NCBI RefSeq assembly: GCF_003966265.1
Contig: NZ_RXNV01000001.1
Coordinates: 372,001-436,000, forward strand
DNA length: 64,000 nucleotides
Reading direction: 5' to 3'
Source: Shewanella atlantica
Lineage (GTDB): Bacteria; Pseudomonadota; Gammaproteobacteria; Enterobacterales; Shewanellaceae
Part shown: positions 8,953 through 17,828 of the stretch, one piece after another
Position numbering within the stretch: position 1 is the first letter of the stretch
Layout: each line of letters starts with the position of its first letter
The notes under the pieces: generated by a model
The model's database searches: none
Seen by the model: only the letters and a program-made list of their open reading frames with translations
What the model was told of the DNA's origin: nothing
Program-made: the position numbers and the translations under genes

Positions 8953-9807
8953 ATGCTAGGAACAGTTATGTCAGGTTCAATGTTAGGTACTGTCTCAGGT
9001 ACGATTAAAAAAATGCGCGCCACACTAGATAATGATGGACTGGTGCAGTACCAACTCCCCATAGGTGATGAGCTGTTAGCCATGAATCCTCTTATCGGTA
9101 CAACTGTCACTTTGACTCATACCGGCAAAATTTGCTGCAGTAACTGCGGCAAAAAGACCAAGAAAAGCTACTCTCAGGGACACTGTTTTGTCTGCATGAA
9201 GAAGCTCGCAAGTTGCGATATGTGCATCATGAAGCCCGAAACCTGTCACTTTGACCAAGGCACCTGTCGTGAGCCGCAGTGGGGAGAGGATAACTGTTTC
9301 GTCCCTCACTATGTCTACCTGTCAAATACATCGGGCCTCAAGGTCGGGATCACCCGCCATACCCAGTTGCCAACACGTTGGATAGATCAGGGGGCCACTC
9401 AGGGGCTGCCCATTTTAAAGGTATCGACCAGACAGATCTCAGGTTTAGTTGAAGTAGAGCTGGCTAAGTTAATTGCTGATAAGACCAACTGGCGCACCAT
9501 GCTCAAAGGTAATGCGGAAAATATCGATCTTAAGGCTCAAGCTACCGAGCTGTTGCCCCAGGTTGAGAATAAAATTCATGAGATTTGTATGGCCCATGGC
9601 GAATACGCCATCGAGAAACTCGATGAAGATACCCAGGAGATACATTTTCCGATCACAGAGTTCCCGACAAAGATAACTTCACACAACTTTGATAAAAATC
9701 CTATCGTTAGCGGAGTTTTACAGGGTATTAAGGGACAATATCTTATCTTCGACACAGGCGTTATTAATCTGCGTAAGTTTACCTCCTATGAGATAAGTGT
9801 CAGTTAA
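8953..9807 (+). CDS. DUF2797 family protein with zinc-ribbon cysteines
   Basis: A 284-residue protein of unknown function, probably cytoplasmic. The first part has cysteine pairs (CCSNCGKK near 57, CFVCMKK near 75, CDMCIMK near 84) that look like zinc knuckles. The middle, YVYLSNTSGLKVGITR followed by TRWIDQGA (about 118-147), recalls the beta-hairpin opening of GIY-YIG folds; that relation is my inference. The start could also be the ATG at 8968, which has AGGA six bases upstream, whereas 8953 has only TAGGG. It stands alone between intergenic gaps. Confidence 0.8.
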   Translation: MLGTVMSGSMLGTVSGTIKKMRATLDNDGLVQYQLPIGDELLAMNPLIGTTVTLTHTGKICCSNCGKKTKKSYSQGHCFVCMKKLASCDMCIMKPETCHFDQGTCREPQWGEDNCFVPHYVYLSNTSGLKVGITRHTQLPTRWIDQGATQGLPILKVSTRQISGLVEVELAKLIADKTNWRTMLKGNAENIDLKAQATELLPQVENKIHEICMAHGEYAIEKLDEDTQEIHFPITEFPTKITSHNFDKNPIVSGVLQGIKGQYLIFDTGVINLRKFTSYEISVS

Positions 9808-10161
9808 TCTACAAGCTTTTATGAGCCGGTGTATCACTTGTAAGAAAGCCGGCTTATTTTCTAACACTTCAAGCAACGCCCCCAGCACCTATTTACATCA
9901 TCAGATGAACGGCAAAAAACTTACGCAACCCCTTTATTTCCAATAAGTTACATTAGCCAGTCCTCATTCACTCCTCAGCAGTGACCTTGTTCAACAACAC
10001 GTTATTTTCGATATATTTGTTAATCGGATCCCATTTGAGATATTGGAGTTACACCGGGTTCACACTTTTGCAACCACCGTATTGTATTTGAGTGTTATTT
10101 GTCACTTAATATCTATTAGATTTTTCTTATGTCTTATCGAACTCATCCTAGGGTGGTTTTC
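9808..10161. other. Intergenic region upstream of the chemoreceptor
   Basis: About 350 bases with one hairpin near its start (agccgg 9824-9829 with ccggct 9849-9854, then tattttct), a weak terminator candidate for the DUF2797 gene. The rest should hold the chemoreceptor promoter; I see no strong boxes. Confidence 0.45.
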
Positions 10162-12228
10162 ATGAAAATGACAATTAAAGCTAAATTAATCATATTAGTA
10201 GGTGCTTTACTCGTTGCTGTTTCCGGCTACTTCATTATCAATATGATCGTGATTGAACAGGCGGTTCTCAAACAAGAAAAGCTTAACATCAGCGATAAAG
10301 TCGAAAGCCTGGTAAAGCAGAATCTTATCGGTCAGGTGGATACGCTCAGCCGCTCGGTCAACGACTTCTATCAACAGTCCAGAGTCGAAAATATCAGACA
10401 GGCCCTGGGCGATGAGATTGTCATGTTTCGCAATATTATCGATCGCATGTATGAGAATAATCTTACCGATGATCCCGACATGATGGTCTATACCTTCATC
10501 AACGAATATCAGTGGGGAGAAGGCCGTTACCTGTTTGCCTATGACGCTGACACCCTAACGAACGAAGCTGCCGGTATTGGTGGCGTATCGATGGGAAACA
10601 GTCGTGATGTTGTCGATGAAAAAGGCAACTACTACGCTCGTAATATCGTCGCAGCAGCCAAAGAAAATGAGATAGGTTTCACCAGCTACTTCTTTTCGAA
10701 TCCAACCAACGGCAAAGTCGAAGAGAAGCTCTCAGCCTCCTTCTATTTTGAGCCACTCAATCTGGTCATTGCTACCGGAGAGTACATCAGCACCCTGAAA
10801 CAGGATAAGGTCACTGCGGCACTGCAGACCGTTATGGCGGCAAAGTATGGTGAAAATGGTGAATTCTGGGTACAAGATGCCAACGGGAAGATTCTGGCTC
10901 ATTCCCAAAAGGGCCTCATAGGTCAACAAACAGCAAACGCCGATAAGGCAAAACAAGCCTTAGGTGCAAAATCCGAGGCCTTTGTACTGCTGCCAGTTTC
11001 ATCCTCTTCAACCAATACCACCGAAGCACAGATTTCATATGTCAGAAAAATCCTCCCCGAATGGGGTTGGGTCATAGGAACCGGCGCCTTTGAATCCGAT
11101 GTAACCTCGATTCAACAGGGGCTGACTGCGGGCACCCGTGAGATATTTGACAGTAAAATCTATCAAAGTATCGCAGTTACAAGTGTACTTATCATCATTG
11201 CACTCATTTTCTGTGTATGGCTGCTGAACAAAATAATCACTGATATGGTGGTGCTTAAAGAACGCATAGAAACCCTGTCCACCGGCGAAGCGGATCTGAC
11301 CTCTCGATTGGAGATAGCTAGCCGTGATGAGCTGGCAGATATCGGCCATTCGGTGAATAATTTTATCGGTTACCTTCAAGCTATGATGCTTGATATCTCC
11401 AAATCCTCTAAAGAGATCACCGAGGGGATAACTCAGCTAAACAATCAGTCGGAACTAAACAGTCAGGCCCTCAATAGCCACACCTCAGAGACCGAACTCG
11501 CAGTTACGGCGATCACTCAGATGAACGCCTCAGCCGAAGCAGTCGCACAAAGCGCGGTACAAACCGCATCAAGCACCCAACAAGCCAATGAAGAGGCTAA
11601 AGCTTCTAAGGTCACGGTTGTCGATGCTTCGAACAGTGTCATAGCCCTGGTAGAGGAGATGAACACGGCAACCAGCAGCATCAATACCATGAGCGAGAAT
11701 ACCAAGCAGATCGTATCGGTACTCGACGTTATAGGAGGGATCGCCGAACAAACCAATCTCCTCGCCCTCAATGCCGCCATCGAAGCCGCCCGCGCCGGGG
11801 AGCAGGGACGAGGATTCGCAGTTGTCGCTGACGAGGTGCGCTCACTCGCCTCCCGTACACAATCGAGTACGGCTCAAATTGAAGAGATATTATCTACATT
11901 ACGACGCGACGCAGCGACGGCTGAAAAAGTGATGACCGAGACTAAGAATAGCTGTCAGAAGGTGGCCGAAAACACGTCATTAGTCACCTCAAGCCTGGAT
12001 ACAATGACAGGTTCTATCGTAGAGATTAACGATTTAGGCAGTCAAATAGCAACGGCATCCGAGCAGCAGAGTGCGGTAACTGATGAGATTAGTCGGAATA
12101 TGCACACCATAGAGGCCATGGCACTGGAATTATTACAAAACGGTCAACAAACGGCCCTGAGTACTCAGAATCTGTCGGCAGCAAACGAGCAACTCAATGT
12201 GTTAGTCAGTAAATTTAAACTCGCATAA
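10162..12228 (+). CDS. Methyl-accepting chemotaxis protein with Cache-type sensor
   Basis: Membrane chemoreceptor feeding CheA/CheW. The product is 688 residues from the ATG at 10162, which has AGGGTGG just upstream; the longer start at 10129 lacks a ribosome site. A first membrane segment lies at about residues 8-28. The periplasmic sensor of some 310 residues has two Cache-like repeats ([11 protein letters not shown]...[10 protein letters not shown] and [15 protein letters not shown]...VIGTGAFE). A second membrane segment at about 335-357 leads to HAMP, then the signalling hairpin with the conserved tip [20 protein letters not shown]. No C-terminal CheR-binding pentapeptide is visible. The ligand is unknown. 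Confidence 0.93.
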   Translation: MKMTIKAKLIILVGALLVAVSGYFIINMIVIEQAVLKQEKLNISDKVESLVKQNLIGQVDTLSRSVNDFYQQSRVENIRQALGDEIVMFRNIIDRMYENNLTDDPDMMVYTFINEYQWGEGRYLFAYDADTLTNEAAGIGGVSMGNSRDVVDEKGNYYARNIVAAAKENEIGFTSYFFSNPTNGKVEEKLSASFYFEPLNLVIATGEYISTLKQDKVTAALQTVMAAKYGENGEFWVQDANGKILAHSQKGLIGQQTANADKAKQALGAKSEAFVLLPVSSSSTNTTEAQISYVRKILPEWGWVIGTGAFESDVTSIQQGLTAGTREIFDSKIYQSIAVTSVLIIIALIFCVWLLNKIITDMVVLKERIETLSTGEADLTSRLEIASRDELADIGHSVNNFIGYLQAMMLDISKSSKEITEGITQLNNQSELNSQALNSHTSETELAVTAITQMNASAEAVAQSAVQTASSTQQANEEAKASKVTVVDASNSVIALVEEMNTATSSINTMSENTKQIVSVLDVIGGIAEQTNLLALNAAIEAARAGEQGRGFAVVADEVRSLASRTQSSTAQIEEILSTLRRDAATAEKVMTETKNSCQKVAENTSLVTSSLDTMTGSIVEINDLGSQIATASEQQSAVTDEISRNMHTIEAMALELLQNGQQTALSTQNLSAANEQLNVLVSKFKLA

Positions 12229-12254
12229 TAACAGCACAGATAGCTACGCTCACC

Positions 12255-12283
12255 AGCCAAGGTTCGACTCCCGGATCTTGGCT
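12255..12283 (+). terminator. Hairpin after the chemoreceptor gene
   Basis: Arms agccaaggt and atcttggct pair over 9 bp (one G-U) around an 11-base loop, 27 bases after the stop. No T-run follows, so this is a weak terminator or stability element. Confidence 0.35.
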
Positions 12284-12382
12284 GAACTCCTGATTCTCCT
12301 CACATAGATCCATTAACCTCCCGTTCAAGAGAAGCCAAAGCTAAGAAAAAGGCGCGTTGCCGTCTTTTGTATCACTCACAAG

Positions 12383-12414
12383 CCCCCCCCCAAGACGCCC
12401 CCAAGACGCCCCCC
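12383..12414. repeat. C-run tract with potential G-quadruplex on the minus strand
   Basis: Runs of 9, 5 and 6 C are separated twice by aagacg. The minus strand therefore has three G-runs of at least five with 6-base loops, and the longest run can supply two tracts. It lies about 50 bases upstream of the Fur box and 100 upstream of the TonB receptor start. Confidence 0.8.
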
Positions 12415-12462
12415 GTGGCAGCAACATAAATGCAACAGATGTAAATACCCTGCAAAGGTAAT

Positions 12463-12477
12463 TGAGAATGGTTATCA
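12463..12477 (+). promoter_or_regulatory. Fur box upstream of the TonB-dependent receptor
   Basis: TGAGAATGGTTATCA matches the 7-1-7 Fur consensus TGATAATNATTATCA at 12 of 14 defined positions. It sits 33 bases before the start codon, where bound Fur-Fe(II) would block transcription. The site is inferred by consensus. Confidence 0.8.
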
Positions 12478-12510
12478 TCCGCATCTCTTTGTAACCTACC
12501 AGGAAATACC

Positions 12511-14661
12511 ATGCCGTTTTCATTAAGTAAGACAGCTCTTGCTACCCAATGTGCATTACTTTGTCTCACCCTTCCCTCTTACGCCAGCTTTGCAGCAGAG
12601 CAGACTAACGCTTCAGCTCAGTCAATGGAGCGTATGATAATTACAGGAAGCCGCTCGGTAGAGCGCATCGATGAGGTCCCCTCTTCGGTCACCTTGATCG
12701 ACAATGAAGCGCTAAAGCAAGACATGTTAGTCAGCTCTGAGCTACAAAACATTCTCGCATTTCGGGTACCCGGCATGGCGCCAAGCTCCGGAACTTCGAG
12801 TAACTCGGGGCAAAGCCTGCGTGGCCGTCAGGCACTGATCATGATAGACGGCGTGCCGCAATCGACACCACTGAGAAATGGTCAGCTGGGTATTCGCTCC
12901 ATCGATGCCGGGGCTATCGAACGTATCGAGGTGATCAAAGGCGCGACCTCAATCTATGGTAACGGCGCTTCCGGCGGTATCATCAACTACATCACCAAAA
13001 AAGCCACCAGCGACGACAAGGCCAGAGTACAGCTGGGTGCCTCGACCAAGTTCAGTGCGGTAAAATTTGAAGATACACCGGGTTATCGTTTCGACGCCTC
13101 GATAGACGGGACCAATGAGAACTTCAGTTATGTACTCAGTGGCGCCATCGAAGAGACCGGTCTTCAACGTGACGCAGAGGGCGACGTCATAGGCCTTAAA
13201 TACGGCCTCTCCGAAGCCAAATCCAAGAATCTGTTTACTAAGCTGGGCTATGCCTTCGATGAAGAGAAGTACCTTCAGCTTACCTATAACTACTTTGAAG
13301 CTCAGCAGGAAGCGGATTATGTCGATGTGGTCGGCAGCGTCAATTCCGGCGTAAAAACCTACGCCGTCAAAGATACCAGCGGGGATCCAAAACTTGGTGC
13401 ACCGCAAGGGCCTCGCGGTAACCATAACCTGATGCTCAAATATGTAGATGATGAGCTATTCAGCAATACTCAGTTAACTGTTGACGGCTATGCTCAAGTC
13501 ATCGAGAACATGTTCTTCTATTCGACCAGCCTCTCTAACCCCAGTGAAGGCTACGCCGGCGGTCAGTCACTGATAAAATCTGACAAGAAAGGACTGCGGG
13601 TTAACCTTAACACTCAGATAGACTGGGATAATGTCGAAGTCAGCTTCATCTATGGCCTGGATGCACTCAATGACGTCAGCTCTCAACCCCTGGACGATGG
13701 ACGCATCTGGGTACCGGAGATTGATATGACCAACCTTGCAGCTTATCTGCAAACAAAAATAATCATCGATGGCGACTGGATTGTTAAAGCCGGCGTGCGT
13801 CAGGATAGGGTTGATCTCACCGTCGATGATTATGAGACTCTGAAGGTATGCCGCGATGCCAATACCTGCTCGGTGCCTATGGACGTTAAGGGGGGAGATA
13901 TCGACTACGACACCACGACCTTTAACTTAGGTATCAGGTACAATATGAATGAGCATTTCAGTCCGTTTGTAAGCTTCTCACAAGGCGCGGATATCTCAGA
14001 CTTAGGTCGTTTGCTGCGCACCGCAACGGTTGATGATATCTCGCTTATTCGCACCGAAGCCTCAGTTGTCGATAACTATGAGGCGGGCTTCTCGGGGCAA
14101 TTTGAGGATCTCACCTTTGAGCTTGCCGCCTACCGCAGTAACTCAGATCTGGGGACGGGTAACAAGTATGATGAAGCAACCGGCGTCTATATGCCGGTAC
14201 GAGCACCACAGAAGATCTGGGGTTATGAGGCACAACTTGGCTATCAAATTCAGGACAACTTACGCAGCAACATCACCTATAGCTGGATAGAGGGTAAAGA
14301 TACCGAGAATGATGTCTATCTCGATGGCAAGGCAATTTCTGCCCCCAAATTTACCGCCAGCATTGACTGGCAGCCAATCGATGCAGCAAACATAGGCATT
14401 AATTACCTCTATGTTGGCGACCGCTCTCGCTTCGAGCCAACAAACGGTAACTATGTCGGCGCCCAAGGGCCGGTGAGCAGCTATAATCTGGTCAATCTAA
14501 GCAGCAGCTACACCATAGATAATTGGCAGCTGTCACTGGGTGTAGAAAACCTGCTCAATGAAGATTACTACTCCGCCCGCTCTCAGGCATTTACCTACAA
14601 GGGTTATAACACTAAGGGGCTAGGGACCACGGTAAACCTTGGAGTTAAGGCCAGCTTCTAA
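12511..14661 (+). CDS. TonB-dependent outer-membrane siderophore receptor
   Basis: Outer-membrane receptor of 716 residues for iron-siderophore import, driven by TonB-ExbBD. A signal peptide ends near AAEQ (residues 1-30). The plug domain (about 45-160) has the usual VIKGATSIYGNGASGGIINYI signature. The barrel ends in a C-terminal Phe (GVKASF), as required for BAM recognition, and ENLLNEDYY near 690 is typical of the last strands. A Fur box precedes the gene, supporting iron regulation. It resembles aerobactin/IutA-type receptors in overall layout, but the siderophore cannot be assigned. No biosynthesis or ABC transporter genes are adjacent. Confidence 0.92.
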   Translation: MPFSLSKTALATQCALLCLTLPSYASFAAEQTNASAQSMERMIITGSRSVERIDEVPSSVTLIDNEALKQDMLVSSELQNILAFRVPGMAPSSGTSSNSGQSLRGRQALIMIDGVPQSTPLRNGQLGIRSIDAGAIERIEVIKGATSIYGNGASGGIINYITKKATSDDKARVQLGASTKFSAVKFEDTPGYRFDASIDGTNENFSYVLSGAIEETGLQRDAEGDVIGLKYGLSEAKSKNLFTKLGYAFDEEKYLQLTYNYFEAQQEADYVDVVGSVNSGVKTYAVKDTSGDPKLGAPQGPRGNHNLMLKYVDDELFSNTQLTVDGYAQVIENMFFYSTSLSNPSEGYAGGQSLIKSDKKGLRVNLNTQIDWDNVEVSFIYGLDALNDVSSQPLDDGRIWVPEIDMTNLAAYLQTKIIIDGDWIVKAGVRQDRVDLTVDDYETLKVCRDANTCSVPMDVKGGDIDYDTTTFNLGIRYNMNEHFSPFVSFSQGADISDLGRLLRTATVDDISLIRTEASVVDNYEAGFSGQFEDLTFELAAYRSNSDLGTGNKYDEATGVYMPVRAPQKIWGYEAQLGYQIQDNLRSNITYSWIEGKDTENDVYLDGKAISAPKFTASIDWQPIDAANIGINYLYVGDRSRFEPTNGNYVGAQGPVSSYNLVNLSSSYTIDNWQLSLGVENLLNEDYYSARSQAFTYKGYNTKGLGTTVNLGVKASF

Positions 14662-14702
14662 GGTGCTCAAAAACAGGTTTGTTTATAACTGATTAATAAA
14701 AA

Positions 14703-14728
14703 ACGGGGCCGGTATTAACCGGCCCCGT
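14703..14728 (-). terminator. Terminator of the minus-strand lipoprotein gene, possibly bidirectional
   Basis: Perfect 11-bp stem acggggccggt / accggccccgt with a 4-base loop. The minus strand continues with TTTTTATTAATC, a strong U-tail for the gene ending at 14790. It may also stop read-through from the convergent TonB receptor. Confidence 0.85.
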
Positions 14729-14789
14729 AAAAGAGATAAAATAATGAAAGAGATAGCAGTCAACAAGTCCGGCAGATGTTCTATAACTA

Positions 14790-15353
14790 CTAGATACTCG
14801 GCACCGCCCCCAACATGAGTGAGACCAACTCATCGACTCGCTGCTGACGCTCATCCCTGCTCTGCTCTGAATCAGTGAACCCCTGCGCTAACACGCGCCA
14901 TGCAGGTGCTGCCATACGCGGATTAAACAGCGCGAGTAGCACCGACCCTTTTTCATGCTTATCGGCATCGACTCCGATAGTGGAAAGACCAGGAACCAGA
15001 CCCGCTTTGTCCAGTATCTGTGCATCGCTCATCTCAGACTCCAGCGCGATACCAAAACCTAATAACAGATCCGGTGAATCATCGATTGAAACCAGACGAT
15101 AGCCTTTAGCTTCCATCGCTTTAGTCATCGATGCGCGCATAAGGCCGACAACGTTATCATCATTAACGCCCTCCTCTGCCGCTACTCTGGCCAGAGATGG
15201 GTGCCATGCAAAACGGGGGGTGCTTTGTGACAGGAAGCTAAGATCTCCGGTTGTCACCATAGTGGCGCGTGTCGGCTTAGACTTGGGTACATCGACAGTG
15301 ACACAGGCGGTCAGAAAAAATGTTAACAACAAGCAGCTGATTTTTTTGAACAT
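14790..15353 (-). CDS. DUF4136-like lipoprotein
   Basis: A secreted lipoprotein of 187 residues. The signal peptide ends in the lipobox LTAC, with Cys at about residue 17 followed by Val, so sorting to the outer membrane is likely. The mature part has the pattern of DUF4136 proteins (FAWHPS, LMRASMTKAMEAKGYRLV, PDLLLGFGIALE). Function unknown. It is convergent with the TonB receptor gene and divergent from the LysE-type gene. Confidence 0.75.
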   Translation of the reverse strand: MFKKISCLLLTFFLTACVTVDVPKSKPTRATMVTTGDLSFLSQSTPRFAWHPSLARVAAEEGVNDDNVVGLMRASMTKAMEAKGYRLVSIDDSPDLLLGFGIALESEMSDAQILDKAGLVPGLSTIGVDADKHEKGSVLLALFNPRMAAPAWRVLAQGFTDSEQSRDERQQRVDELVSLMLGAVPSI

Positions 15354-15548
15354 GATGTAAGATTCCCTCTTAAATATAATCCAATAATAACCCGTTAAAG
15401 ATTAACCTAAGCTGACTCATAAGTAATTACAAATAGTTAACCAAAAAACATCTGTGAGCAATCATTATCAGCTCAAGCTATATCCTCTCTGTAGCTGATC
15501 AAAAAATTCCGCTAAAATGCAGCTTTATATTTCCAACAGCGGATCGAC

Positions 15549-16142
15549 ATGGAACTGGTTTTAACTATTGCACTTTTTGCATTCTCATCTGGCGTCACGC
15601 CCGGCCCCAACAACATCATGCTCATGACCTCAGGCGTCAACTTTGGTGTGAAGAGAAGCCTTCCTCACCTGTCCGGAGTCTGCATCGGTTTTCCCGCCAT
15701 GGTACTCGCAATAGGGTTAGGCTTAAGCACCGTATTTCAGGCGCATCCAGTCATTCATTCAATCATCAAGTATGTTGGCATCACCTATCTTCTCTACCTC
15801 GCCTGGTTAATTGCCAATAACAGCAGTAAAATTGAGGGCAAGAACACATCTAGCCCATTGAGCTTTATACAGGCAGCAGCTTTTCAGTGGGTGAACCCGA
15901 AGGCTTGGATAATGTCCATAGGGGCAATCGCCGCCTTCACAAGCGTTCAGTCGCCACTGCCGCCCCAAGTACTGACCATCGCCACCGTCTTCATGTGTGT
16001 CGCCTTCCCCACCGCCATCCTCTGGCTGGGATTCGGAGTAGGCTTAAAGCGATTATTAAGAAACCGCCGCCAACAAAAAATCTTCAACATCTCTATGGCG
16101 CTCTTGCTTGTGGCATCTATCATCCCTATCATCGCCCCATAA
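15549..16142 (+). CDS. LysE/RhtB family amino-acid exporter
   Basis: Inner-membrane exporter of 197 residues with about six membrane segments. The family signature FSSGVTPGPNNIMLMTSG stands at residues 12-29, and FQWVNPKAWIMSIGAIAAF at about 113-131. Substrate unknown; homologues export amino acids and derivatives. It is followed after 68 bases by the DUF1415 gene on the same strand and may share its transcript. Confidence 0.92.
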   Translation: MELVLTIALFAFSSGVTPGPNNIMLMTSGVNFGVKRSLPHLSGVCIGFPAMVLAIGLGLSTVFQAHPVIHSIIKYVGITYLLYLAWLIANNSSKIEGKNTSSPLSFIQAAAFQWVNPKAWIMSIGAIAAFTSVQSPLPPQVLTIATVFMCVAFPTAILWLGFGVGLKRLLRNRRQQKIFNISMALLLVASIIPIIAP

Positions 16143-16210
16143 ACTGATAGCCGTAGCGTGAGTAAGGCTGGCATAACGACACAGCCTGAATAGGGCAAGG
16201 AGAAAGCAGA

Positions 16211-16783
16211 GTGAAAGACCAAGAGCAGGATACTGAACTTCAAGCCATTGCAGAGCACACACTGAACTGGGTTGAACGTGTGATCATGAAGTACAACATC
16301 TGTCCTTTCGCTCGCCGGGAAGTTGAGCGTCGCAGCATTCGGTACGCCGTTATCGATGAGAGTAAGATGCACAATGTGCTCGAGGCCTTAATCGCTGAAT
16401 GTCAGCACTTAGATGCTCACCCTGAGATTGAAACGACGCTGTTTATTATTCCCAGAGGCTTCGAAGGGTTTTACCCCTACCTGGATCTCGTCGACATCGC
16501 TAATGACTTGCTTATCGAGCAAGGCTTTGAGGGGATATATCAACTCGCGAGCTTCCACCCAGATTACTGTTTCGATGGGGAAGCGATGGATGATCCTTCC
16601 AACTACACGAATCGCTCACCATACCCGACCCTACATATCATACGCGAAGCCAGCATGGAGCTGGCTCTGGCAACTTATGATGATCCGGAATCGATCCCCG
16701 AGCGTAACATCGAGTTCTCCCAGAAGAAGGGCAGTGATTTTTTTGAAAAATTACTGTCTGGATGCATGGGGAAAAAAAGCTAG
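16211..16783 (+). CDS. DUF1415 family protein
   Basis: A 190-residue cytoplasmic protein of unknown function. The conserved features are NICPFARRE near residue 35 and the later SFHPDYCFDGEAMDDPSNYT, with a clustered His, Asp and Cys that could bind metal (inference). Translation starts at a GTG with AAGGAG ten bases upstream. It sits between the LysE-type and RNase H genes on the same strand. Confidence 0.85.
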   Translation: MKDQEQDTELQAIAEHTLNWVERVIMKYNICPFARREVERRSIRYAVIDESKMHNVLEALIAECQHLDAHPEIETTLFIIPRGFEGFYPYLDLVDIANDLLIEQGFEGIYQLASFHPDYCFDGEAMDDPSNYTNRSPYPTLHIIREASMELALATYDDPESIPERNIEFSQKKGSDFFEKLLSGCMGKKS

Positions 16784-16923
16784 TTACATATTTAATTCCA
16801 TTTTTAGTTCCATAAAGGTTCAAAGCCCCATAATTTATGTTTTGCAGCCTCATAGGTTAGTATTCAACAGGCATGAGCCTCATAGGGAAGTATTTTCCCT
16901 ATTCACAGATAGAAGAGATAACA

Positions 16924-17697
16924 ATGGCGAAGAAGTTTTACGTAGTGTGGCAAGGCAGAGAAACCGGAATTTTTACCACCTGGGATCAGACTAAAAAGCT
17001 GGTCGATAAATTTCCGGGGGCACGCTACAAATCTTTTCCCAGCCAAGCCGAAGCCGAAGCGGCTTTTGGAAAGGGGGCGACATCGTCTCTTTCTAAAAAA
17101 GCCTATTCTAAGCCCGCTTCAGCACAGAGGAAAGCTAACAGCCCTACAGTAACCAGCGTCTCTGAAAACGCTAAAAAGTATGATGTAGAGATATATACAG
17201 ATGGGGGATGTGAACCCAACCCAGGAAAGGCCGGCTCAGGCATCGCCGTATACCGGGATGGCGAACTATCAGAGCTCTGGTATGGACTCTATAATGCCTT
17301 CGGCACCAATAACACTGCCGAGTTAAATGCACTGCATCAGGCACTCTTAATCGCTCAGAAAAACCTTGAAAAGGGCAAGAGTGTTCATATCCTGAGTGAC
17401 TCCCAATACTCCATTAACTGTATAACCAACTGGGCCTATGGCTGGAAGCAGAAAGGCTGGAAGAGAAAGACCGCCGGAGATATTAAAAACCTGGAGATAA
17501 TTCAGCTATCTCACGCCATATATGAGGAGATAAAAAATAAGCTCCACATCTCTCATGTGGCGGCTCACGTGGGCATTGAGGGCAATGAGTTAGCCGACCG
17601 GATGTCGATCTATGCTATCGACCAACAGGACACACAGTTTTGCCGCTATCCTGAGCCGATAGACCTCGCTTCGATTCTAAGCCTGAGAGCGGGTTAA
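16924..17697 (+). CDS. Viroplasmin-RNase H1 family ribonuclease
   Basis: A 257-residue nuclease predicted to cut RNA in RNA-DNA hybrids. The N terminus is a viroplasmin domain (KKFYVVWQGRETGIFTTW), as in eukaryotic RNase H1. Then comes a linker and an RNase H domain with all four catalytic carboxylates in context: YTDGGCEPNPG, NNTAELNAL, LSDSQYS and GNELADRMS. I use the ATG at 16924, after AGAAGAGATAAC, rather than the upstream in-frame ATG at 16873, because viroplasmin domains begin with MAKKFYVV. E. coli rnhA lacks this N-terminal domain, so this is a separate RNase H paralogue. Confidence 0.92.
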   Translation: MAKKFYVVWQGRETGIFTTWDQTKKLVDKFPGARYKSFPSQAEAEAAFGKGATSSLSKKAYSKPASAQRKANSPTVTSVSENAKKYDVEIYTDGGCEPNPGKAGSGIAVYRDGELSELWYGLYNAFGTNNTAELNALHQALLIAQKNLEKGKSVHILSDSQYSINCITNWAYGWKQKGWKRKTAGDIKNLEIIQLSHAIYEEIKNKLHISHVAAHVGIEGNELADRMSIYAIDQQDTQFCRYPEPIDLASILSLRAG

Positions 17698-17828
17698 CAT
17701 TCGTTTTTGAAGGCATTATTTTCAATAATGACACAGCAAATTCAACTGATTTAATACCGACTGACAGAACACTTCTGCCCATTTTTCTGCACAAGAGAGA
17801 AATGGGCAAAATATCCATAGCTAAGCCT

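Noticed and set aside
12255..12283. tRNA T-arm-like string ggttcgactccc
   Set aside because: The flanks do not form acceptor, D- or anticodon arms. The string is better explained as the loop of a hairpin.
12949..13425. 158-codon minus-strand open frame opposite the TonB receptor
   Set aside because: Antisense shadow; no ribosome site or family.
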